NCBI GenBank assembly: GCA_001939145.1 | Contig: LSRX01000163.1 | Span: forward strand, 453,444 to 517,443 | Reading direction: 5' to 3' | Length of the DNA stretch: 64,000 nucleotides | Source of the DNA: Symbiodinium microadriaticum | Lineage: Eukaryota; Sar; Dinophyceae; Suessiales; Symbiodiniaceae | Shown here: in pieces, positions 24,872 to 36,900 of the stretch | How positions within the stretch are numbered: the first letter of the stretch is position 1 | How the letters are laid out: the number at the start of each line of letters is the position of its first letter | Position numbers and translations under genes: made by a program | Notes under the pieces: model-generated | What the model was told of the DNA's origin: nothing | The model's database searches: none | The model's input: only the letters and a program-made list of their open reading frames with translations

Positions 24872-27328
24872 CTCTGACATGATTTAGCATGAGTCAAACC
24901 CGGCACAAACCCGAAACCAGAACCGTAGGCTCTTAACTCTTAACTGACTCTTAACCCACGAACCCTCAACGAGAAGCAGCGCTGCTGCTCACGGAGAGCT
25001 CACGCTTTGCACAGGGGTCGCAGGCCAGCAGGCCCTGAACTTCCTTGCTGTTTTGCATTCATGGTCAGGCTTCACTATCAGGGCCTGCATTTATCAGACT
25101 ACTTGGGGAATTGGGGTAGATGATCATATCATATCAACATTATCAACTGACTGTAAGGAATAGTAGGACGATAAGGGATGCTACGGAATATTAGGACCTC
25201 TCTTTCCGGTTTGGGGTTTCAGCAATGAGTTGGGCTTAGTGCTTCTTCGGGTAGCCTTCGTGGGCACACTATCCGACCAAACGGCATGCGGGCTGCCAGG
25301 CTTGTTGAATGGGCAGTAGTACAAACAGCAAGTTTAAGCAACAGCACGAACCACAAGCATTGAGGGAACATGCAGGATCTTGCCATCGTAGCAGGAGGAA
25401 GAACAAGACGAAGTGCAGCGCGAACAATGGTCCAAAGAGCTGGCGTAACAGTCGCCAGGAAGCATACCCATTCTAGACCCCTTAATAAATCGCTTAAGGA
25501 ACCCGTAGAGAAGCCTTTATAGCAACCTTTACAGGAACGCTGAACCATCAGAAATCGTTGCTGTATCGGGCGGTGGAAACTGATCGATTCTGATTAAAAC
25601 ACAAGGTCTTGTGGTGAGAAACATGCTGAGCTTACTGCTATGTAGCTTACTTGCTCAGACCGCTCTCAGGAAAGAACCATGAAAGAAAATAACTTGTTTA
25701 GTGCTCGGGTCTATCCAATAGAGTGCGCCTGCTTCTGGGACAGCACGCTGGTTTCAGAGACTCTCCTACATCTCACACCAGAAATCACCAGAAGAAAACT
25801 TCAAAAATGCGTAGCCATCGAAGGCCCACGTAATGACAAGCTTCGGGTGTTCAAGCAGGAAATTTCCGGTTAAAGGGTGGCAGCCGCACCCAAATAAAGT
25901 CCTATTTGTTAAACAGTCTTTATAGTATGGAACATGTGGTTGCACAGGTGGGCTGTGCTGTGTGGTTGGCGTGCCATCCTAAAAAACAGCTAGTGGCATT
26001 ACTTTACATGGGTTCCCGAAACGAAGCGGGCTTCAGGGGTCATTACATGTCACTACAGCGAGGATGGAGATCCGGCTTCTTGTTGCAAGCTCCCACATCC
26101 GAAACTTTGCTGCCCAAGCCTCTTCGGCGGTCCCACCCTTCGTGGCCAAGACAGTTTCTCTTCTTGGGTACGGTACTGTTACAGGGGTTTAGGGTCTTGA
26201 CAGGGCTCCGACAAGTAGTTTCTGTTTCTTATCTACGGCAACTACTTTGGGAACTCGAGTCGAGCGTGTTTCCGGGACCATCGGAATTTCACGTGGGTGG
26301 CAAGTGTCCATGTTTCTGATTGATTGCTGAGGCGTCCATTTCTATAGTTGGTTCTCATTCTGCGAGTTGACAGTCTACCAACAAAATAAACAAAACCTTA
26401 GTGCAGTGGCAGGACGGGATGGAGGCTTAGGGCCAGGTTCTGCTTTGACCGCGGCTTCGAACAATGTTGGAACAGCATGGCAGGGTCGATACTTTCGCAT
26501 GTTAGCATTGCTCAACATGACGTTTCCGTTATGATATGCGCATCCAAAAACGCCAAAAACTAGAAACAGCAACGATGCCTCCGCACGGAAACATGTGTTG
26601 ATAAATGGTTGAAGCATGGATGCACTGGCCAATGGATGGGTTGGTAGCATGGACGAGATAATGGTTGGGCATGGATGCACTGGCCAATGGATGGGTTGGC
26701 AACATGGACATGGCACAATGCAGACCTGAGCGACAGAAAAAGCGGGGCAAACGAGGGCGATCGACCCGGGCGGTGATGGTTAGGGTATGGCGCCAGATCT
26801 TGCTTGCCTTGTTGCCTTCCCTCTAAGTGCTTGCGAAGTTTGCTGAGTAGGATGGACATAGGAAGGAGGGCCCAAGCACTGGAATTAAGAGTTCTGGTTC
26901 AGGTCTCTTGGGATTTTTGAGGTTCAGGGTTCGCTCTCTCCCAGCACCTTTTTTACACAGAGCCTCTTCAAAAGGTCGTGGTTCTGCTGGTGAGACAGGC
27001 GATGCAGAAAACTAACGCGGGCTCTCAGAGTTTGGGCTCTGTGCCATCTCGGGCATGAGCCCGCGTGGGACTCGTCTGTGTACAGGTCATGTAAGGCAAA
27101 GGAAGGACCTTGTGGACCTTGTCCAGACGTGGAGAACGATTTTTAAAGAGTTCCATTGCAGTCTCATGCAACACCCTGCATGCCAAGACTGCTCACGGCA
27201 AACTGCTTAAAGTCGCCGTGATGGCAGTGGGATCGAGTCGAAACGGAGGCGTAACTGTCGACGGAATCGCTCACGGCATGCCATGCCATCTGACAGCGCG
27301 AGACCGCCTCAGGGCAACCTGACATGCG
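24872..27328. other. No gene recognised with confidence
   Basis: A plus frame at 25679-25873 (including ACFWDSTLVSETLLHLTPEI) ends in a stop and could be a last exon, but has no clear acceptor. The rest shows only short frames and CTTCGGGTT-type low-complexity words. Confidence 0.3.
26613..26700. repeat. 32-bp repeat, two copies
   Basis: GCATGGATGCACTGGCCAAT and the following 12 bases occur at 26613-26644 and again at 26669-26700. Confidence 0.9.
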
Positions 27329-27359
27329 ACTGAAGATGTGAGAAGATCACATCTTCAGT
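27329..27359. repeat. Perfect 13-bp hairpin
   Basis: ACTGAAGATGTGA, a five-base loop (GAAGA), then TCACATCTTCAGT. No poly-T tail follows and no function is evident. Confidence 0.85.
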
Positions 27360-27430
27360 GAAGGAATGAGGCATTCTTCGCACACCGAGCTGATAGGGCA
27401 TCGGTCGATTTCTGACCGAAGCAGTCTTAC

Positions 27431-27505
27431 ATGCGTCTGCATGCAAGATCCCAGGAGGGGCTTTCCACACCCGACTCCTTGAACACCAAGCGCTGCTACA
27501 TGCAG
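27431..27505 (-). CDS. GNAT-family N-acetyltransferase, one exon (partial)
   Basis: GNAT enzymes move an acetyl group from acetyl-CoA to an amine; their motif A binds the pyrophosphate of CoA through a Q/R-x-x-G-x-G/A loop. This exon is exactly 25 codons, phase 0 at both ends, and begins LHVAALGVQGVGCGKPLLGS. The VQGVGCGKPLL part fits motif A (QG-x-G-x-G then LL). The acceptor is CTTTTCAG and the donor GTAAGA. I found neither the preceding beta-strand exon nor the later motif B exon. It lies just downstream of the channel gene on the same strand but is presumably a separate gene. Confidence 0.5.
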
Positions 27506-28460
27506 CTGAAAAGTGGTATGGACACCTCAACAAGAACAACTCGTCGCTTGGTTGTGCACGTCAACAACAACCGAACGTGCTAACACGGCTGTAAGGACAG
27601 GATGATAACAGCACGGAAGTGTCCAGAAAAACTGCCAATACGGCTTGCCATCCTATCAGCCTTGTTCTTTGGTACGAATTGGTGAAGCGAGTTTCTCACC
27701 TGATTTGTCCCATGGAGTGGTACCTCTGCTGAAATTTCCAGGGGCGAGACCTTCAATAACAACGTTCTCCACCCCCAAAGCCGTCGCCATAAGGCCGAGC
27801 CTCAGTCGACAAACGGCGTCAAGGCCGCCAATGCTTCGCCGCTCACTCCGAGGTCTAGGGTTTTGGGTTCTAGTTAATTAGCGTAGTTAGGAATTGCAAG
27901 ATCCACATGTTCACCCGGCCTGAATATCAACGACCGCAGCAAAGAAACCCCCAAAGAAAGCCGGCTTCCATCAGCGTAAGCGTAAGCCCATGTATACAGC
28001 CACAGTTGTGGTCGCGCAAATCTTTTACGGCTTGGCCAGCCAAAGCGGTTTCAACAATCGCTAGAACAGGAGAGTGGTGGGAGATGTCGCTCTCGCATCA
28101 CAACAGACGTGTTCGATTATACATGCCACTTGGTGCAGCGAGCTACATCTTGATGCAGCGAGCGAAAACAACAACACTTACTGAATGTACGAACCAACGA
28201 CATGTTTGATCACACGGCCAGAACAAAACTTCCACAATGGGAGGATAAACCCTACTGCGTAGAACAACCATTCACAAAAACACGCAAGAACACTGGATGT
28301 AAACACAGCCTATCCCCGAAACCCCTCCAAACAAAAGCCAAATCCCAAACATCCCACAATATCAAACAACAACTGCTGGGCCCAAGAGACAGATGGGAGA
28401 GCTGAACTTCCACATGCCCTTGGCTTAGGCTTTTGAGATGTAGGGCTTCGGTTAATGGGT

Positions 28461-28634
28461 TTAGGTTGTGTCTGAAAGGGCTTTGAGAAATTTTGCGCTG
28501 GGTGGGGCCCGGCTTTTTTTCTGCCTCGCGCACCTGCTCATATAAACAATAGCCTCATGAAAGTATGCCGAGATTCCCTGGAACCTGCCGAAATTCTTGA
28601 TGAGCCAGTTCTGGTCGTGAATGAGCTTGCCGAC
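28461..28634 (-). CDS. Channel exon 13: C-terminal tail
   Basis: After CTGCAAG|G the frame reads VGKLIHDQNWLIKNFGRFQG, continuing the EF-hand exit helix. The open frame runs on to a stop at 28461, but whether it ends there or is spliced near 28578 is not clear. Confidence 0.65.
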   Translation of the reverse strand, partial: VGKLIHDQNWLIKNFGRFQGISAYFHEAIVYMSRCARQKKSRAPPSAKFLKALSDTT

Positions 28635-30871
28635 CTTGCAGCGAGCAGAAACATCCTTTGGCAACACGATACCCAATGCGGAAACTGCAATTGTGTCTGC
28701 CTCAGTGCGGGCGGGCCTTACCCCCTTACAATCATCCATCACAGTTGCTGGATAAGCCACACAAAGCAGCCTTCATGCTACATCCAAAGCATGCTCACAC
28801 TTGCGGAAGGAGCCGTATGAGGGTCATGCGCAAACCCATATCTGGAGCCTGGAAGATCGTGACAAGATAACGTGTTTCGCAAAAAAACTGGCAGAACGAA
28901 CTCCTCTGCCCAGGTGCATCGACGGCGCGTGCATTGCCTCGTAAACGTAAGCACCCCATCAAAAATTCGTCGATCTCGACCTCACCACCACTGTCCAAGT
29001 CCTGGGTTGAAGGTGTGGCCCAAACTCCAGACTCCTTACTCGGGTGGCCCAAACTGCAGACTCCTTACTCGGGTGTACATACACATATACATATGCCTAC
29101 ACTCTTGCATGCGTTCCATCAATCCATTCATTCATCCGTACATGCATTCGTTCCAACCACACTATCCAGCCAGTCATGTCGTTCCTTTCTTTCTTTCGTT
29201 CATTAATCCGACTTCTTGCATTCTACTTCACTTCATTTCATATTGTTCATTCATTCATCCCTTCATTCGTCCATTCCATCCATCCATTCATGCATTCATT
29301 CATGTCATTTCTTCCTTCCTTCCTTCCTTCCTTCCTTCCTTCCTTCCTTCACTTCATTCGTTTCGTTATTCATTCATTCATCCATCCAGTTCTTCCATCA
29401 TAAACGTACGTATAAACATACAAATACAAATAGTTACAACCTTTATTCATACCTAAGCATACCTAGGTACCTAGGTACATACATATACATAAAAGCCTAC
29501 ATATACACATATCTACGACATGCGTACATTGATACACAGGTAACAGGCACAGGCAATAACGAACAATCAAACATAAATACATGCATACATACATACATAC
29601 ATACATACATACATACACACACACACATACACACATACATACATACATACATACATACATACATACATTTGTTTAGCACTCGCACTCGACGGGTCAGGCG
29701 AGGTATAGGGGAAACCAGACTACTAAACGGGGCAGCCAGAGCCTACAGGCTCGCAGCCACCAGGACCTCAAACAATCTTGCCAGCCGGCAGATTTCGCCA
29801 GCTTTCAGTACAGTTTCCGAGCAAAGCTTGCCAAACGGCCTCAAGAGTTTCACCCCCCTCAGGGGCAATAAGGTCAACTATCCGAAGCACCTGCATTTTC
29901 CGCAAGCTCAGCGACAAGTAACAGCGAGAAGCCAAGCTCATGCCTGGTTGACTCACTCACCTCTTCAGTTCGGTCCAGGCTAACTTCCCTCTCACGATGG
30001 CGCACGGCCCGCGAAGCTGGCCAGTGCCGGCCACTGGCGAAGTACCCGCAAAAGCACTCCAACACCAGCAGTCAAGCTCGTGTACACAGCAAACATCCGT
30101 CTCCAGTTCATCCAGGCAAAGCAGCTATGTGTAGCCACCTGTGGGCCTCCAGGGTGTCCAGGGGCAAGCAAACACTGACACGTCAAGTGTAGGCAGCACT
30201 CTGCAGCGGACTTCGCTCTGCTCACGCACACCAGATGTGTGACAGATCCGATGCAACCAAACCCAGCAAACCACTCCCCACAGGCCAGCAGTGGGCACCG
30301 CCCACGTAGCCGGCATGCACACGCTGTCGACTGGGTTCATTTCCGCACCTTCCTGTATTTCCAGTCGCTGCAGGCAAAAAGGAAATTTTCCCGCGAGCTC
30401 GCCCAAGGGTTGCACCGAATTGCCCGTGTAACCAACACCAGTGTAGCCATACAAAACGTTTCATCCGGATTGCAGGTAGCGGCGGGGCCTATGCAGAGGC
30501 AGCACAGCCATCGTCCCAAATCCAGTGTAGACATCGGCTGTCGTGGTTCGCTTGTACTGTAACTACCGGCGGGGCCCATGCAGAGGCAGCACGCCAGGCA
30601 TCTGTCTGGCCCGAGCAGTCCAACAACCAGATGTTCCGGTGGGGTCTCGTCTACGTCAGGGACATACATGCCCGTATTATGCACCATAGTGTCCTGATGT
30701 TGCCAGCAAACTCCACTGTGACCACATGCATACATACATACATACATACATACATACATACGTACATACAAAATACAGACATACATACCTACATACATAC
30801 CTACATACATACATACATACATACATACATTTATACATACATACATACATACATACATACATTACATTACA

Positions 30872-30902
<31 letters not shown>

Positions 30903-33900
30903 GGCAGGGACCAAACTCGGCCCTGAAGACGAAATTCGACCCTGAAGACGATATTCGGCCCTGAAAACGAAATGAAGCCGCGAAGACGATGTTGAAATCA
31001 ACGGCACCCCTCAGTCCAAGGCTCCACGCTCTGAGTTCAGGGTGATGTAGGAGTTCTGATTCCGAATTGGGTCTTCACACGAATTTCGTCTTCAGGGCCG
31101 ATGTTCGTCTTCAAATTTCGTCTTCGCGCACAATTTGAGCTTCAACTCCTGGCGCGCAATTTCGTCTTAATTTTTTTCGAATTTTGGCTTCAGGGGGCGG
31201 ACGAAACCGGGACCAAGTTTCCCGGGTCAATGCATACATACATACATACATACATACATACATACAGACGGACAGACAGACACGGAGACAGACATGCGGA
31301 CAGAGACAGACCGACATGCAAACACAGACAAACATACACACACACATATATATATATATATATGTGTGTGTGTGTATACATACGTACATACATACATACA
31401 TACCGACAACAACCAAACATTTCCGTGCGAACACACACATGTGCGCACGTACATACATACATACATACATACATGCATGCATACATGCATACAGACATAC
31501 ATACACACATAAACACATACGTACATAAATGCATTAGAGTAATGCATTACAGTAATGCATACATCCATCCTTACATACATACGCACATACATGTGTACAC
31601 ATACATACATACATGCATGCATACATACATGCATGCGTGCGTGCATGCATGCATGCATACATACATACACCCAGACATCCGCACATCCACGCGTACATAC
31701 ACCTACATGTATACGTATATGCATAGACGGATACACACGTGTCCACATACGTTCGGACATACATAAACACATTTGGCTTGCCTGGCAAATACTCGTTTGC
31801 TTGCCTATACCTGCTTGCTTACTTGCCTGCGTGCATGGGTGTACATGTCTTTGCGTGCTCTTGTTTGCCAACCCTACATCTACAGTACTACGGAGATTTT
31901 TTTTGTGTGTGTGTGTGTGCACGTGCTTTTGACTTTTGCATAAGCATGTGTCGTTTTGGTAAACGTATGTGTGTGTACATGTACAGATTCGAATCCACTT
32001 CAATACGAGTACCGATGAGAATGCGTGGCTGACTACTTATACAGTAATTACTTCCATCCATGCGGGGCCTGTCTCTGAAGCTTGCAGAATCCGATGGCGA
32101 AGAAGCTTCAATTAAGGCAAGAGTCCAACATCTTGAAGAAGCTCCATGCATCCCAAATATCGAGCCCGAGAGACTCGAAGTACTCTCTGACCTTGGGCTC
32201 CTGAATGGTCGACTCGAACCTCAGTTGGGTAATGGCTTTGCACCTTTGAGATGGAGCCCTGGATCCCCCCACAGTCTTGCAGCACTTTATTGAAAAGATA
32301 GTTCTATGATCTTCACGACACCCGTCACTGCAGCACATGGCATATCGGATATAGCCGCTTGCACTTCTTCGCGCTCTACTACACGGCACATCAAACTTAG
32401 CGAAGCTAAGGCCGAACTATCTGAGTGATGGCTGTTGTCAGGGACGCCGGCTCGGTAACTTTAGCACTGGCAAGAGCAGATGTGTTCAACGCGCGGCCAA
32501 ATGCTTACAATCCCCCGCAGCGGCCGGCACATTGCAAGACATACACTGACATCCACCTATCACGTTGGAGCTCAGGTACATGGCGAATGTGATGGTGTTA
32601 CAGTCCTCCGGGCACGAATCGTGCTCGTACGAGCGAAGCGCAAATTGCAGACTGATGAGACATATCTCCTCACTAAACCCAACATACAAATCTTATACGT
32701 TTACACAATTCGGCTGGAACTGCAGAAGTCCTCCCCACCGAACTGGCTGAAAAGAGTGCGGATCTTGTCCAGGTGCATTTCCTGCAGGAATTTCTGTATA
32801 ACATCAACCGTGGCAAGCCTTATAATTAGTAATCTCCTTGTTCTCCAAGATGGACTGGATCACGGAGGCTTGATCTTGCTGAGCGCTGTCAATAGCTGCT
32901 TGGCAGAAGACAGCTGTTACCTGAAAAATCAAACTGACTAACTTTGTTCCGGTGCCAGCAGCCCCCAAACGGACAGGACACCTCACAAACCCTCGTTTCA
33001 AAAGGAGGGGCAACCATCTGACATGAGTGCAGAAGCGCTGCTTATCGCACAGAGCTTGAGACAACACTTTACAACTCATGCGCATGACCAGCACGGAAAA
33101 CGGCCAAGCCAAAAGGGTAACCCAAAACGGCCTCTACTCACCCATACCTGGCACGGAGGAGCCAGGGTGGGCGAGAAAGAAACCTTATAAAGCGACCGCG
33201 CAGCAACCAAGCCAAAGGGCAACCAACAAAAGCCTCCACTCACCCACGCCTGCCCCGAAGGAGCCAAGGCGGGCAAGAAGGAAGCATAAAAAAAACCTAG
33301 CAAACGCGACCAAAGCGACCAAGCTAAGATCCCCACCTACCCCGCCACAGATACGTCTGAACCTGCGCGAGGTAGGGAAGGACCTTGTCCGCATCGCATC
33401 TTGCTACCCCAACCCCAACGCCGAAGAAGCCTGCAGCGCGGGATCGGGGACTAGCTTGGCACTCCCAACACATGTGATGCCAAGTGCCTAAAGCATCGCA
33501 CCACAAACAACGGTCGCTGAACAAATGCGCCGTTTGGAACCAAAGCAACGGTCCTGCAACCAGGATTCTTCATCAACCGACGCAAAGGCTCAAAATCACA
33601 ACGGCGAACAGCCTGAATGTCGACGTTTCCAGCGTCCGCAGCCTCATGCCGACCAGACGACATAAAACGACTCCAACAGTACTCACGCCAACGGGATCTA
33701 AGATTCTGAAGCTGCCTCTGCAAAGGCGAAACCCCTGCCTTTCCCAAGACCAGGGAGCAACTTCATTCCAACCACTCTCTTTCAACCACTTACGGAAAGT
33801 CCACAAAGGAGTGTAAGGCAGCGGCTCATCATTCCAAACACAGCTGCCTGATCGACGAAGCTGATAAAGAATGCGAAACAAGCCACAAGCACTGGGCACA

Positions 33901-36900
33901 TCAACATGACTGTTACCAACAAGGACAACAGCACGCAACCACTTGTAGCTCATCCATGCAACTTTCTGCGCCCACTTAACGGCCGCCCAAAGCTTGTTGC
34001 TGACACCCCATGTAGGGAGGCGAGCAATCCAACCGTACGACACAACACCAAGACCGAACATGTTGGCCATGTTGGCATACCTGCCCAAGACCTCGGTGCT
34101 CAAGCGCAAGGAGCCAAGAATCCGAAGACGCTCGGGAGCAACAGCAACCCTCTCGGTTTCTTTGTGGTGATTGGAGCGAGGCTTACCACGACTCACAACC
34201 CCAAGAAAGAGAACGTTGGAGCACAAAGTGTCCTCATCATCGAGGTACGGACGAAGAGCCTTCTTCGCCCCAACAAACTGGGCTTTGTCCCCCGACTCCA
34301 CCAAACCGGCGCCACGCGACCAAACAGTCCAAGCATCATACTTATCACGCAAAAATCCCGGGTCACCAGCAGTGAATGTACAATCATCCATAAAAAAAAG
34401 ACATGACACCTAGGTAACGTCCTTTCAAGAAAACGCGCACCCGCGCTCAACCAAACCAAATCAACGGCCCAAACGGATCGCCTTGCGGCAACGCCAAAGG
34501 AGCACGCAACAGAGCGACATCAACGTGACCATTCCACGACTGCCACCTCACATGACGACTCCACAGGCAACCACAGAATGCATTCATGCGACCATCAAAG
34601 CCAACCCTCTCGAGCAACGCAGTGGAAACTTCAGCTCTAAGCAGATCGAAGCACTTAGTGTAATCGAGAGAGGCACAGAAGCCGCACTCAGCCAAACACT
34701 TCCAGACGGCAGCGGCCGCCATGAGGGCCCCCACCCTTGCCATAAACAACCGATGAATGCAGAACGGAGGGAATCCTACCCGAAAGGTCAGAAAACAGGA
34801 CTTGTAGACATTGACCTGAAAATCACGCACTAACTAGCTTTGTTCTGGTGCCGACAGCCCCCGAATGGACAGGATACCACTGTGAACCCCTCGTAGAAAG
34901 GGAAGGGGCGACCATCTAAAATGAAAGTATGAGCGAAGCCTGAAGCTGAAACTTGTGGCAGCACTTGACAACTCATGAAGAAACCCAACCCAAGAATCCC
35001 GACTTACTCCCACCAGATACGGAAGAATCCGCGTGAGCAAGAAAGGAGCCCCATGCACACAACCACAACAAGCGCGACCACCTGCAAATCACAAGTAATC
35101 ACAAGAAGAAAAATTTGAGGAAGGGGCCCACTCCATCAAACTGCTGCAGAGCTTGAAGGGAGCAGCAGCCGTCAAGTGGTGCAGCAGCACACTGCTGCAA
35201 ACAAGATGAACCACGTCAGTGGTCTCACAAGCTCACAAGCTTGTTCACTGCAGACACGTGACATATGTTGCGACATATGCACTCATATATATATATAATA
35301 TATAATATATAATATATAATATANTATATATATATATATATATCTTTTATAATATATATACATATATATGTATGTGTATATATATATATGATGATATATA
35401 TATATATATAATGTATATATATATAGTTTGGTATATATCCTATGTTATATAAAGAATATTACATATCAAATATTTGTTAGATTATATTGTAAATTATATA
35501 GTGTATGTTATATATCATATAGCATATATTACATATTTTATATGTATATATATATATATTACACATTACATTTTACATTTTACATTTCATATATTATATT
35601 ATATATATAATATATATTATATAATATATATTATATATATAATATAATATATGAAATGTAAAATGTAAAATGTAATGTGTAATATATATATATATACATA
35701 TAAAATATGTAATATATGCTATATGATATATAACATACACTATATAATTTACAATATAATCTAACAAATATTTGATATGTAATATTCTTTATATAACATA
35801 GGATATATACCAAACTATATATATATACATTATATATATATATATATCATCATATATATATATACACATACATATATATGTATATATATTATAAAAGATA
35901 TATATATATATATATATATATGCTATATGGTACTATATAGTATACGTTAATATATTACAATATGATATAATATTGTATAAATGATTTGATAAAATATAAC
36001 ATATCATAACATACGGTAATATAATCTAATATAGTCTTTTAAAATATAACATAACATAATGTAATATAAAATGTTATATTATGTTATGATATGATAAAAT
36101 ACAATACATGCTAATATAATACAGTATAATGCAACATAACATAACATAACATAACATAACATAACATCATATAATGTAACATAATATAGTGTAGTATAAT
36201 ATAGTATAACATAATATAGTATAACATAACATAATATAACATCAAATGACATAGCATGACATAAAATAAACACAACATATTATAGCATAATATACTATAA
36301 CATAATATAATATATACATATATATATATACATGTGTATATATATATATATGAAGGAAGAACACGACAGGTGCCACACAGCAGAGTAAACAAACACTGCA
36401 ACTGTATGCAACTTTCTCGTGAGCAGGAGGGTAAGGCGGCAAAATGAAATCACTGATCACTGACACAGCATGCGCATAACACGTCTCGATCGTCATAACC
36501 TATCGACACCCCGAGTTCAATATAAATGAAAGCATTGAAGCCTTGCCAGCTGCAGCACAAGATGCTACGTTTAACACTGCAAAATAGGTGAAAGATACGT
36601 AAAATAGAAAGCACAACTCCCAGGCCACGGAGATCTCCTGTCAGGGAAGAAGTAGCATCAGGCATGATATGACATCGCGGTTGTAGGGTTAGGGCGGGGG
36701 GCGGGGTCTATAGCGCGTCGAATTTTAGGGGTCAGTCTCCAGAGAAGAGTGCGGGCAATGGGGCGTGCGGTTTTGCACACCACTATTTTGCGTGGATTTG
36801 TCTGTCGGCGTGGGTTGATGCGCTTCAATTGTTGCACTCAGGATATCTTACCTTTGTCAAAACGAATGAGTTCTCTATATACACTATAGGTTACTTCTGT

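Larger units (their letters stand above)
28635..32125. other. Channel introns 11-12: simple repeats and a foldback
   Basis: Besides exon 12 this holds a tandem 29-bp duplication at 29015-29074, (CATT)n/(TTCC)n and (CATA)n arrays, and a duplicated GCGGGGCCYATGCAGAGGCA block (30481 and 30571). A protein-like minus frame at 29768-29919 (VLRIVDLIAPEGGETLEAVW and on, to a stop) cannot belong between exons 11 and 12, because those two join in phase; it may be a relic. Confidence 0.5.

Noticed and set aside
33906..34406. Plus-strand open frame of 166 codons
   Set aside because: It is the antisense shadow of the LINE reverse transcriptase.
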